Shown here one piece after another: positions 53,501 through 60,025 of a DNA stretch of 64,000 nt. Under the pieces are notes generated by a model that was given only the letters and a program-made list of their open reading frames with translations, was not told the DNA's origin and made no database searches. Position 1 is the stretch's first letter. The number at the start of each line of letters is the position of its first letter. The translations under genes were made by a program, and so were the position numbers. Source of the DNA: Apostichopus japonicus (lineage: Eukaryota > Echinodermata > Holothuroidea > Aspidochirotida > Stichopodidae); assembly GCF_037975245.1 (NCBI RefSeq), contig NC_092583.1:2785264-2849263 (forward strand), given 5' to 3'.

Positions 53501-55794
53501 AAGGTCTGAGGTAAACTAAGGCACCCCTAGCTTTGAGGTACCAATTTGCTGTTGGTCACCAAAGATGAGTTTCATCAGATGCAGCGCTGAGCCCATAACA
53601 ATTTATGCTCCAGTCCACTTTTGCCTTTACAAACCTTACATTTTGGCGGCCCTCCCTCTCAACCTATTCGTCCATCCCCACCCCTCCCCCCCCCAATGTT
53701 TGATACTGTAACTGTCAATGCAATCTTTCTGGTTGGGTGTATAGATTTGATGCTGTCGGTGATGAGGCAGGCATCACCATGATTCGGCCAGCTGAGAAGT
53801 TACAAATCGTCAGGCAGCCATCAAAGAGGAGAAGAGGCCATCTGCTACAAAAGAGAGGGGTGCGGATGAAGGTACCGATGGAATTCAATACCCAAACACT
53901 GACGGGAAAGAGCATGACATTACTAGGTGACAGGGGACCTTACTGGAAGGTAAAAAAACATTGTTTATCTCCACTGCCCCCCCCCCCCCCTCTTTCGGAG
54001 TTTGAAATTCTTTTTAAGCTCGAATTATGGCCATGTTTCCCAAAGTCATCTTTCTCTAGTTATTCATCATACTAACAAAGTCACATATGGAGATTGTTCG
54101 TTCAGTACAGCAGGTCCTAAACTCTGGAATTCTCTTCCTCATCACTTGAGAAATGTCACATCTATTGACACTTGTAAGGAGCATTTGAAAACTTATCTTT
54201 TTAGGCTTGAGTATGGGCATTATATCATTTTTTACTTTTATTGCTGTTGTCATTACTTTTAGGTTTTCTTAAGTTTGGTAAGTTTATATTCCAGGTATTG
54301 GTTCTTTTGTACAGTGCTCTTGAGCATGGTTTATTTCACGATAACAGCATATGTTAGTATTTGGTATTTATTATTTATTTATTATTTCTCTTGTTTCTGA
54401 ACCCCAAATGACTTGTTATGTACATTTTAAACTAAAGGGTTGACGTTTTCTGTTCTTCTTTCTACTGTTTCTCTACTGTCTCAGGTATCGACCGAATGGG
54501 AGGGCGCCGCAGCGCTTGTCACAGTACCAAGGATACTGGACCTTGACATAAACACAACTAGAAACATAGCCAAAGAGTGAGTAGTTTCTCCTCAACTTTA
54601 TATATATCACCCGGATTGGAATTTTCTCTTTCAGTTTGAACGATTGTTACGTGAAATTTGAAGGGTCACACACTCATCAGAACTTTGAAGCTACATTTCA
54701 ACCAGGATTGAAAATTCTTAGTGATCAATTTACATGTTTATGTTTAGCACAAAACTAATACATATTTTAGTCTACTTTCTGACCTCATAATTTCACCTTT
54801 CCTCCGGTATCTATGTGACACTAAGGACTGGATAGGGATCAAACAACAAAATACAGTAGACTATTTTATCTGGGGATAGGCGCAAACATTCTTACCCCAG
54901 AATGGTTGGTACCTACATCAATTTTATCCATTGGTAACTATAATGGTTCAAGTCTTGTATGTACTAAGTGGCTGATAACTGAGTAAGACACAAACACCTA
55001 TGGCCAATAATTGTCATGTTTTTGATTTGTCTACGAGAAATGTCAGTATTCTAGCCTTCATTGTAGTCTATCTTTTATACATGTCGTGATTTATCGCATA
55101 AAATGATTGTCGGTATGAGGTAGCTAGGTTAAGTGAATCCTCCTTGACCGTGGATGAAAAACTGCTTTTGTCGAGCCTTCTTTCTAGGAATGCTCAAAGA
55201 GTAATGAGGCGTGCGTATAACTGTTGCAACCATTTCTGCTCCTGGGAACACCATTTTAATACCAATTTCCCAATCTAACAGAGGACAGTATTATCAAAAT
55301 CTGACCACTTTCTCAAATATTGAGCAAAGTGAAGATGCCCCACTCCCTTGCCCCCCCCCCCACAGGAACTCGCAAAGAAGCCATTATTGGCTTATCAAAG
55401 CCGCAAGCTGACCGAAGTCAGTCTCTTAGATTCATATTTTAACGTCCATGATTATGAATTGTCAACAACTCTGTAACTGGACGAAATACATTAATCTTGG
55501 AGTGACTCAAACTCGGGATCTTATGATTGAGAGGCACCGGCGTTAACCACTGAGCTAACAATCCTAACAGGTTTTTGAACAGGAGGTGGGGGTGGGGGGG
55601 CAGACCCTCTGCACCACTGCACCAACCTTCAACCTTGTTGTCAATGCTTTGTTTACTATATTCTTCACAGTACAATAATCCGTCTCGGAATGGGAGACAT
55701 GGACACAACTGAAGAATTCACACCAAGGAAATGTCAAAAACATACCCTGCCTCCGGTCGCTACCCTGTTTCCACCGATCAACAGCGACAAGTGA
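20589..55794 (+). CDS. FAM186-like large coiled-coil protein, 31 coding exons, 1078 aa
   Basis: Exons: 20589-20759, 22635-22685, 23364-23429, 24737-24805, 28718-28765, 29472-29545, 31127-31249, 33224-33333, 34147-34254, 34739-34839, 35259-35372, 36139-36274, 37402-37508, 38801-38864, 41060-41181, 42555-42814, 43449-43582, 44471-44526, 45064-45118, 45553-45599, 45966-46094, 47246-47302, 48319-48401, 48918-49038, 49890-50015, 50578-50680, 51272-51375, 52193-52269, 53745-53949, 54485-54576, 55671-55794. All have GT/AG borders, all junctions keep frame, and the total is 3237 nt with stop. The ATG at 20589 has an in-frame TAA upstream and an acceptor (ACCCAACAG) at about 20561, so a 5' UTR exon lies upstream. 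No signal peptide or membrane segment is seen; it is probably cytoplasmic or cytoskeletal. The N-terminal and C-terminal blocks resemble human FAM186B from memory. Function in the family is little known. A frame-neutral exon could still be missing from the 3.9-kb intron 4. Confidence 0.85.
20817..20906. repeat. Four-copy ~22-27 bp tandem repeat after exon 1
   Basis: The unit GAACATATCTTGTCAGTAAA recurs with small spacing changes just inside intron 1, 60 bp after the donor of exon 1. Read-through of exon 1 into it gives an artefactual longer open frame. Confidence 0.85.
23030..23090 (+). repeat. Interspersed repeat family Y, copy 1
   Basis: AATATGCTAGAAAAGTCAGA then ATAATGGTCACTTATGC. A fragment in intron 2. 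Confidence 0.6.
24034..24388 (+). repeat. Interspersed repeat family X, copy 1
   Basis: It starts AAAGGCATTGAAGACTCGCC and ends near GGTCAGATTACCGGCATTAG / ACGTTTC. A body of about 350 bp shares long blocks with copies at 35441, 43018 and 50922, including TGTGGGTATTGACCGCAGCT. No inverted termini, tRNA boxes or coding frame are evident. It carries the segment with GATGGTAGCAAGC and TGTGTGTATTTTCTGGGAT that copy 2 lacks. Confidence 0.85.
24848..25140 (+). mobile_element. tRNA-derived SINE (family A), long copy
   Basis: The head resembles a type II (Ser/Leu-like) tRNA: GTGCTGTGGAGTGGATAAAG (box A region) and GGTTCCAGGTTCGATGCCC (box B). A ~200-bp body follows, with CCCTTTGGGGTTCCTTCCAC, and a tail of ATT/ATC repeats. 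It begins about 40 bp after the donor of exon 4. Confidence 0.8.
27392..27791. mobile_element. MITE with AGGCCCGGTCACACTA terminal inverted repeats
   Basis: The left terminus AAGGCCCGGTCACACTATAC is mirrored at the right by TAGTGTGACCGGGCCTTAA. TAA flanks both ends, a candidate 3-bp target duplication. Inside, ATCGGAATACTATCCGAT and ATCGGATAGCTATCCGAT are themselves near-palindromic. About 400 bp, no transposase. Confidence 0.85.
28190..28275 (+). mobile_element. Penelope-like element fragment with intact hammerhead-like core
   Basis: CTGAAGA (28214-28220), a perfect GATCCT-GCT-AGGATC hairpin, GAAA (28237-28240), then AUGU/ACAU complementarity (ACAT at 28264-28267). This follows the order CUGANGA - stem II - GAAA - stem III of hammerhead ribozymes. 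A convincing stem I is not seen. Confidence 0.5.
28463..28676. repeat. Tandem repeat of ATGCTTTCATATGCTTTCAC-type units
   Basis: Irregular 10-20 bp units built from CATATGCTTT and CACATGCTCTC, immediately upstream of exon 5. In two frames it gives Cys/Phe/His-rich artefacts. It ends about 40 bp before the exon 5 acceptor, so it abuts the branch-point region. Confidence 0.85.
28811..29036. repeat. Minisatellite, unit TTTTAACTAACTA (12-13 bp)
   Basis: About 17 copies with occasional one- or two-base losses (TTTATCTAACTA, TTTACTAACTA), beginning about 45 bp after the donor of exon 5. The unit CTAAC/TTAAC is itself branch-point-like. Confidence 0.95.
30376..30550 (-). mobile_element. tRNA-derived SINE (family B), degraded copy
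   Basis: It is read on the minus strand. The body (CTCGCAAAGAAGCCATCATT on plus) is well kept, but the tRNA-like head has lost most of its box B region (GAGTGACTC directly joined to GTTAACC). Confidence 0.75.
30708..30790 (+). repeat. Interspersed repeat family Y, copy 2
   Basis: CAAATATGCTAGAAAGTCGA, ATAATGGTCACTGAGGCTC, ACTTCAACATACATTTTAAT. One of the better-preserved copies. Confidence 0.75.
30940..31085 (+). mobile_element. 3'-truncated LINE tail
   Basis: Reading frame remnant ...ASKLWNPLSKELQSITGADA FKTGVKTPFLD-stop, the usual C-terminus of Jockey/CR1-type polyproteins. It ends 40 bp before the acceptor of exon 7 and belongs to a different family from the 14.1-kb copy. Confidence 0.75.
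31127..34254 (+). CDS. FAM186-like gene, exons 7-9 (residues 160-274)
   Basis: Exon 7 starts with the third base of a Tyr codon and reads LVYNDGKRFYKKLNEKFKKV; exon 8 reads EYSEDSTGNKGKVLDIASNR; exon 9 reads KNLLAEAENWRVASIEVKKG and LEDALRTCRTNNDRI. The donor of exon 9 (ATAA|GTAAGA, GT at 34255) is the first of six repeated copies of this splice site, described under the minisatellite at 34224-34480. Confidence 0.85.
31630..32965. repeat. Large minisatellite in intron 7, unit GATGTGAGATGTCCTAAGT
   Basis: About 70 copies of a 19-bp unit over 1.3 kb. Variants occur mostly at two places: CCTAAG/CATAAG/TATAAG, and GTGAT/GGGAT or GATGTG/GATATG. It has no spacers and is not CRISPR-like. Many units contain AAGTGATGTGAG, close to a 5' splice site only by chance. 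Confidence 0.97.
34224..34480. repeat. 44-bp minisatellite derived from exon 9 and its 5' splice site
   Basis: The unit matches the end of exon 9 plus its donor: GACATGTAGGAC, GAACAACGATAGG, ATAAGTAAGA, GCGCT. GT dinucleotides of the copied donor lie at 34255, 34297, 34341, 34385, 34429 and 34472 (spacing 42, 44, 44, 44, 43). Only the first copy shows coding constraint. Confidence 0.9.
34739..43582 (+). CDS. FAM186-like gene, exons 10-17: main coiled coil (residues 274-620)
   Basis: A long Lys/Glu/Gln-rich heptad region that would form a parallel coiled coil, e.g. NLAMERRISENADLYEEILE, EKLNERMDEESKKKSSRVTG, KNKQKQMKTEMEKVKNAKVT and EKELESMKQDMKSKEELIQT. Exon 16 (260 nt, the largest) has a break near residues 530-545 with RRSPVQPAKDFAAPGSP, likely a flexible hinge. 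Exon 17 ends FKDSTAAIFDKEG. Introns here hold LINE tails, SINEs, a foldback element and minisatellites. Confidence 0.85.
35108..35160 (+). mobile_element. Degenerate Penelope-like hairpin motif
   Basis: CTTTGACAAAGAGTCTGCCA GCATCGAAGGATCAGG lines up in layout with the copies at 14.55 and 28.2 kb, but the hairpin and the GAAA are damaged (GAAGG). Confidence 0.4.
35441..35760 (+). repeat. Interspersed repeat family X, copy 2
   Basis: Starts AAAGGCATTGAAGACTTGCC, ends near ATGAGACGTTTCTATATGCG. It has an internal deletion of about 55 bp compared with copy 1 (CACTAGTGTCTAACACTTCT is directly joined). It is followed 50 bp later by a SINE A head. Confidence 0.85.
35814..35900 (+). mobile_element. 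tRNA-derived SINE (family A), 5' fragment
   Basis: GTGCTGTGGCCGAGTAGATA AAGCCAGTGGCATCTGAAG, then AGCAATCGGGGCTTCAATCC. Only the tRNA-like head is present. Its GGCCGAG box A is closer to a true tRNA than that of the 24.8-kb copy. Confidence 0.75.
38380..38545. mobile_element. Foldback/MITE element with 46-bp inverted arms
   Basis: Arms 38380-38425 and 38500-38545 are inverted copies with one mismatch (GGGGTTAATCAACGGTCTAG..., ...GTGAGTAACGCACGCTAGAC). The 74-bp loop is GC-rich (CACTCGGGCTCCGCCCTCAT). A partial third arm (TTAATCCTGTGAGTAACGCA) lies at about 38254-38274, suggesting a nested or larger element starting there. Confidence 0.85.
39580..40165. repeat. ~130-140 bp tandem repeat in intron 14
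   Basis: Four to five diverged units with ATCATTGGAGTACAACATTT, ATTCACCTTGAGATCATTTT and ATGGACGGTTGATCAGATCA. The distance between the first two ATTGGAGTAC motifs is 130 bp (39591, 39721). Later units carry deletions. Confidence 0.85.
40738..40985 (+). mobile_element. 3'-truncated LINE tail
   Basis: Frame WKHLPSSVAEQSTFLSFKKA LKTVLFKEFLK-stop, then TATGGCGCTATATAAATGCC and an ATT/ATG-rich tail. Confidence 0.8.
41316..41532 (-). mobile_element. tRNA-derived SINE (family B), best-preserved head
   Basis: On the minus strand the head reads GGAGTGTTAGCTAAGTGGTT AACACCGG (box A) ... GCACCGAGTTCGAGTCACTCC (box B), a 66-nt tRNA-like block. The body with TGGCTTATCAAAGCCGCAAG (plus) follows. The two ends of the head pair (GGAGTG/CACTCC) like an acceptor stem. 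Confidence 0.8.
41850..42445. repeat. 81-bp minisatellite in intron 15
   Basis: About seven units with TTGATGAGGCTGTATTCACC and CTAGTGAACATAGCCTACTG; central starts at 42127, 42208 and 42289 (exactly 81 bp). Because 81 is a multiple of three, frames stay open on both strands for more than 120 codons without being genes. Outer units are shorter. Confidence 0.95.
43018..43390 (+). repeat. Interspersed repeat family X, copy 3
   Basis: Preceded by A9; starts GGCATTGAAGACTCGCCCCA and ends near TTAGACGTTTCTTTGTGCAC. A full-length form, ending about 60 bp before the acceptor of exon 17. Confidence 0.85.
43890..44190 (+). mobile_element. 3'-truncated LINE, same family as 14.1 kb
   Basis: Longer than the 14.1-kb copy: RTLCSSNKLYLTIPKPCLKT, then YGYRSFEYSGSYLWNKLPDH after a frameshift, stop, GGCGCTATATAAGTCTCATT and (ATT)n. 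Two frames are needed to read it, so it is dead. Confidence 0.85.
44471..50015 (+). CDS. FAM186-like gene, exons 18-25: second coiled coil (residues 620-844)
   Basis: Short exons, including exon 20 at 47 nt and exons 18, 19 and 22 at 55-57 nt. They encode LADIGHEIKQMQNLTTDE, SLELKLSQAFMNK, NAEIDKLTKENETLNEKLEK, QALLDRHKGMILHSSNLQRE and LRSMRGSLAEQARNHQVLVN. A proline-rich turn (VPEEPEKPD) at residues 803-811 separates them from the last helix (LKLKVKDQMKNLEMLQGALK). Confidence 0.85.
44571..44665 (+). repeat. Interspersed repeat family Y, copy 3
   Basis: AAATATGCTAGAAAGCCAGA, ATAATGGTCACTGCGACTC, then TTTTACTGCCACTCTCAAAG CGATTTGCCTCACTGG. The longest conserved extent of the family. Confidence 0.8.
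45229..45325 (+). repeat. Interspersed repeat family Y, copy 4
   Basis: GATATGCTAGAAAGTCTGAT TATGGTCACTCGTGCT, ACTTCAACATGTGCTTTGCC, CACCCTCAAAGCATTT. It lies in the 434-bp intron 19 and fills a large part of it. Confidence 0.8.
49274..49375 (+). repeat. Interspersed repeat family Y, copy 5
   Basis: CCCCAAATATGCTAGATGTT, ATTGGTCATC, then GGAAGTTTGCCTCACTGGGA. The 3' half agrees best with copy 3. Confidence 0.7.
50578..55794 (+). CDS. FAM186-like gene, exons 26-31: conserved C-terminal block (residues 845-1078)
   Basis: Exons 26-28 read MRLRQMFERYIMFRRMQDQK, ENMLEKIEDFANESD and WKERRLMLKQERTKIYEQLL. This parallels a FAM186B stretch with a YIFYRRLQ-like core and a following 'FLENID' helix. 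Exon 29 is basic (PSKRRRGHLLQKRGVRM) and ends GDRGPYWK; exon 30 reads VSTEWEGAAALVTVPRILDL, like the W-x-EV...IPRLL end of FAM186. Exon 31 adds 40 residues ending PPVATLFPPINSDK and a TGA at 55792. The donor of exon 27, GAG|GTCAAG, is weak but is the only one that keeps the frame. Confidence 0.85.
50922..51253 (+). repeat. Interspersed repeat family X, copy 4, abutting a splice acceptor
   Basis: AAAGGCATTGAAGACTCGCC to GGTCAGATTACCGGCATTA. It stops 18 bp before exon 27. The remaining intron is only TTACTTCTTCCTCTGCAG, so the polypyrimidine tract directly follows the repeat and the branch point must lie inside it. Confidence 0.85.
51739..52115. mobile_element. GC-rich MITE-like repeat in intron 27
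   Basis: It starts near GGGCGTAGGAACCAGGGGGG and ends near CTTCTCACGCCACTGAAGGG. Inside, AAATTGCATTTAAGGCCAGG and AAATTGCATTTGAGGCCACC form an internal direct duplication. Clean terminal inverted repeats are not seen, so the class is uncertain. Long C and G runs create proline- and glycine-rich false frames. Confidence 0.5.
54045..54390 (+). mobile_element. 3'-truncated LINE tail
   Basis: HHTNKVTYGDCSFSTAGPKL WNSLPHHLRNVTSIDTCKEH LKTYLFR, then CAGTGCTCTTGAGCATGG and a TATTTATT-rich tail. It is the clearest reverse-transcriptase C-terminus in the window. Confidence 0.85.
55364..55566 (-). mobile_element. tRNA-derived SINE (family B), 3' intronic copy
   Basis: Minus-strand head: TTGTTAGCTCAGTGGTTAAC GCCGGTGCC (box A) and GAGTTTGAGTCACTCC (box B). 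It ends about 105 bp before the acceptor of exon 31. The body starts right after a C-run. Confidence 0.8.
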
Positions 55795-55939
55795 ATCTAG
55801 AATATTTTAACGTAATGTGCAATATTTGTTTGGCTAATGATAATCTAATCAAGTGAAACGTAATTTCAAACTGCAATATTATCAAAGCAATAGACATTTC
55901 TAATATATTCAAGGATACATATATGTATTTTTTGATGAA

Positions 55940-55945
55940 AATAAA
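55940..55945 (+). terminator. Polyadenylation signal AATAAA of the FAM186-like gene
   Basis: AATAAA lies 146 bp after the TGA stop, in an AT-rich context (GATGAAAATAAAATATATTT). It suggests a short 3' UTR. Confidence 0.7.
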
Positions 55946-57361
55946 ATATATTTATGACAACACAACACAGCTAAGATTGTCATCATTGTATCTTATAAAT
56001 TATTGGCCAACACATGCAACTATCATTAGGGTTAATGAAATGGTTTATGGATGAGAGGAGGTTGTATGGAAGACAAAAAGTTGGTCGGGGGGGGGGGGGG
56101 GGGGAGGGGGTAAGGAAGGTAGAGGTAGTTGTCAAATGTAATCCACAGGTACACATCATAATTCACATTTAACCACTGAATTCTGAGAACCAACAGCCAT
56201 GATCAAGACTATACATAACATAATTTCATATTAGCAAAGATGTATTTCAGAAGTTTACATTTTTCAACAGGCTTCAAACAAGAGTATAATAAATTAAGTG
56301 GATAACATTTAAATTCATCAGACCAACTCATAGTTAATTCTTCACCTTTTGCCAATCTGCTTGATTTACTTATCTCAGTACAACACCAAACATTACCAAA
56401 CTGACACCCAAGCTACTTCTGCCCCTTCCTCTGCTCGCTACAAGTGACAGCCTAACTTGTACCACTTCAAAACAACAACCCAAGTCAGCACATAAGTCAT
56501 AAATAGTGTCTTCTACTTTTCGCTAAAGCAGAAAACATTTCAATATATAACCGATGCAAATCAGACTATACATTTGATAATAACCTGATTATTATGGGAT
56601 ACCAGTGCAAGTTTCATTCTGTAAGATTTGGTATAAGCTACCCGGTTTGAAAAGTGTGGGGCGGGGGGTGTGCGAAAGGGAACAGGAGTATATTTCATTA
56701 ACAGAAACACTCACTGTGAGATGGGAATAAAACAATTCTTGCTTTCACATAAATCATCCAACTCGTTTACAAGTAATGTAAAAATTACATGTTGAAAAAC
56801 TTTAAAGGTGTCAGTAAAAGTTGCCATTGCCTGGGTCCATGAAATCTACCTTCACATTGGCATATGCCAGAAAAACCTTTCATAAGTTTACTTTATGAAT
56901 GTAATGGTTTGCAGCAGGTCTGAGAGCCCTTGTACTGTATGAATTTAGTCACAAATTGATACTCTAGAAACACAATTCAACAGAATGAAATAAACCACAC
57001 TAAGAGAATCATTGCACTTCAACAGATTTACTTTAATACAAGAATGTCAGTCGACAATTGAGAAATGTAATGGCCTTCCAAACAGCTTAGCTTTCAATCT
57101 ATTTAGTATCAGAAATATGGAAGAAATACATTTAAAACACAAAAATTCAAATTAGAATAAATTCATCAAAGATTTATGTGGTGGGTACAAACTTTTTTCT
57201 TGTAAAACGGTAACAATTCTTCAATTCAATTGATAACAGTATAACAACAAGTTAAAAATAAGATGACACCAGGATTAGCATAATCCCACGGTTGCAATTT
57301 TATTATCTCAGTGATTCTTTGGTCAAACAGTCCGCTTATCTTAAGTTATAGGTTATCACCG

Positions 57362-57465
57362 TAGACCCTAAAATATGTTAGACGGTCAAGTAATGGTCAC
57401 CAATATTCTTATGCTGACAAACATTTTACAGCCACCCTAAAGGAAACGGCATTTCTCCTTCACCA
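57362..57465 (+). repeat. Interspersed repeat family Y, copy 6
   Basis: CTAAAATATGTTAGACGGTC AAGTAATGGTCACC, then AACATTTTACAGCCACCCTA AAGG. It shows that the family is not confined to the gene's introns. Confidence 0.7.
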
Positions 57466-57627
57466 ACACAATTTATTCTATAATTCTAAAATGTCAGAGA
57501 ATGATGAGAAGAGTCCAAATCTCTAGGATTAAACACTTGAAAATTTTAATTAAAATAGTTAATTATGTTTATTATTGTGGTGATGTCCAATCCACATGTC
57601 TCAATATAAAGGCCATAACACTATAGA

Positions 57628-57705
57628 CTCCAAAATATGCTAGAATGCCAAATCTTTCTACACCAATATTTCAAATTTAACCAATTTTTTTTCCAGCCAC
57701 CATTG
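57628..57705 (+). repeat. Interspersed repeat family Y, copy 7 (diverged)
   Basis: ACTCCAAAATATGCTAGAAT GCC and a later CCAGCCACCATTG. The GGTCACT core is lost. Confidence 0.5.
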
Positions 57706-58576
57706 CCAATATATTCTTTACCAAGCGTTTATTTTAAGAATAATTAATTAAAAAAAATAATAAGAATCTACAGGAAATTATTTTTTGAAACAGGTGAGCA
57801 ATATTTAGCGGACTATATTTTGGATACTGATGAACATAAATCCATTCTAAAGGTCTTATCCTTTACTACGTCACACTTGGTTGATGAATCTTGTTTGAGA
57901 TTCTCTGTTAATTAGGCATTCCTTAGGACTGTATAACGAGGGAAGTGAGATCAGGTGATAAAAAGTGAGCCTGTTAGTTCATTCCTTGAATAAACAACTT
58001 TACAATACTAGCCAAAGCAGTCAGTCAGTGGGGTTATTGCTGTTTAGAGCCTGCAACCTTAGGTTAATGGCAATCCCCCTGCAACAAGCTGTTGAATATT
58101 CATCATAACAAGGGCTATTGCTATTGGTTACTTTCAGGTTGACCAATACGATTGCCCAGACAAAAGACTTATATATATTGACATATTTGAATAATTTCAT
58201 CATAAAAACTAATGGACCACCTGGATAAAGAAATATGTTTGTTTCAGGTTATTTCAATTATTTCAGTCAGAAATTTCAATTAACAAATACACATTGCAAC
58301 AAAGTTTGAAAGATGCTCCTTCGTGGTGACAGCCCCCTATCATGCTGCTTTTAGACCTCTCACAATGCCATTGTGTATATGCACAAATAATTGGACCTGG
58401 GTCATCTCTTTCCAGAAATCCAGGATTCATCACTGGGATTATTTATGAAGAACAATGATCTGTGTTAACCCCAAAATGACTAGAAGCATCTGTTATGACA
58501 TGAATTAAACCAAGTTAGCCCCCCCCTCTCCCCCATACCTTAACTTAAGTCAAACTTTTTTGCTGCAATGAAAACC

Positions 58577-58985
58577 CCCTTCACTATATTAAATAAATAG
58601 GGGAAGAAAGTTTTGGATAATTTTAGTGCTTAGATTGGGATTTCTGTCTAATGAAGTTTATTATGACATTAGCCAGTTATGACTTAAACCAAGTTATGAC
58701 TTAAACCAAATTACCCCCTATACTGAAACTTACGTCAAACTTTATATACAGAGGACTTATGCTGCTATGCAAACCCCCTTCACTATATTTAATCTTATTT
58801 GTATAATGGAACATCTGTTGCAGACGGGTTTGCTAAAGCCAACACCACTTACCATGAGGTGTTGTTGCATAAGTGGATTTAAGGTGCATATGTCTCTATG
58901 TTTAATAAATAGGGGAGGAAATTTTTAGATAATTTTAGTGCAGATTTCAGTGCTTATATTGGGATTTCTGTCTAATCAAGTTTCT
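58577..58985. repeat. Local duplication of an ~85-bp block
   Basis: AATAAATAGGGGAAGAAAGT ... GGGATTTCTGTCTAATGAAG (from about 58590) is repeated as AATAAATAGGGGAGGAAATT ... GGGATTTCTGTCTAATCAAG (from about 58902). CCCCCTTCACTATATT and a doubled GTTATGACTTAAACCAA lie between. Confidence 0.8.
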
Positions 58986-59767
58986 ATCCGATCAATAATT
59001 CTGATCATACTTTTTTTTATAGATTATTGTTCGTTGGCTCAGTAACCACAGAAATATTGTAATACCTGACCATTTTTTGTTATTTTTAGCATATCTAGCA
59101 CATTTGATAATATAGGGCAATTTTATCGAGAGAAGGATGCCTGGGGTCCCTAGATTTGAAAGCCAGATATTGACAAGATTAGGATTATGAAATAAGAGGG
59201 GGGCTTTTATCAAATAATTTAACAATCTACTTTGTACGTGGCTGAAAATGACATCTGCCAACTTTAAATAAAAGTTATTGCATCTAACAAATCAATAATA
59301 TATCATATTCTAACATTTAAATAAAAATTAGCTGAAAAACCAGAAACTGAGCAAAGTCAATGGAATAATTTAATATTTAACAATCAAAGAACTTGTCGGA
59401 AGGGAAAAAAACCTTGTAACACATCAGAATAGTATAAAATCTGTACCACTTATCGTTCTTAAGGACCCTGCAGACTGAAGCATCGAATAAATTATATTTT
59501 TGAAAAAAACAAGCTTAGAAACAAACTAGAAACAAGTAATACTGAACAGAGAAATAATACCACGGACACATCGAGTCCACAACCAGATAACGTCAGCTCA
59601 TGTAAGTTACTCACTGACAAGTAGACCCAATACTTTCATCAGGTGGGTGTGCTTATAGAATTTCTCTCTTGTAATTGCAAAGTCAATGTGACATGAAGGA
59701 AACGACAGTGTGACAACTTTAGAAAAAAACAACAGGGTCTCGTTGTCTTCAAACTGTACCAAATCAC

Positions 59768-60025
59768 AGCAGGCGCGTAGCCAAGGGGGGGGGGGTGCGA
59801 AAGGGCGACCACCCCCTCCTTGAGCATATTTTTTCTATATTTTTATAATATCGCTAGTAATTTCAAAATAGAAAATGCTTAGACGCAACTTACAAGGCCT
59901 GGGAAGTGCCATTTCCAGCCATCTGGGAGGCATTTTTGGCCAAAATTTTCTTGAACGCTTCGCGCCAACTCATGGTGGCGCTACCTTTAGATAGTTTGCC
60001 TACAGGCTTCGCCCCCCGGTTAAGA
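59768..60025. mobile_element. Possible MITE-like repeat
   Basis: The left part CAGGCGCGTAGCCAAGGGGG and the right part GGCTTCGCCCCCCGGTT recall the common GCGTAGCC-type MITE ends. The inverted match is only partial, and no target duplication was identified. Confidence 0.35.
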
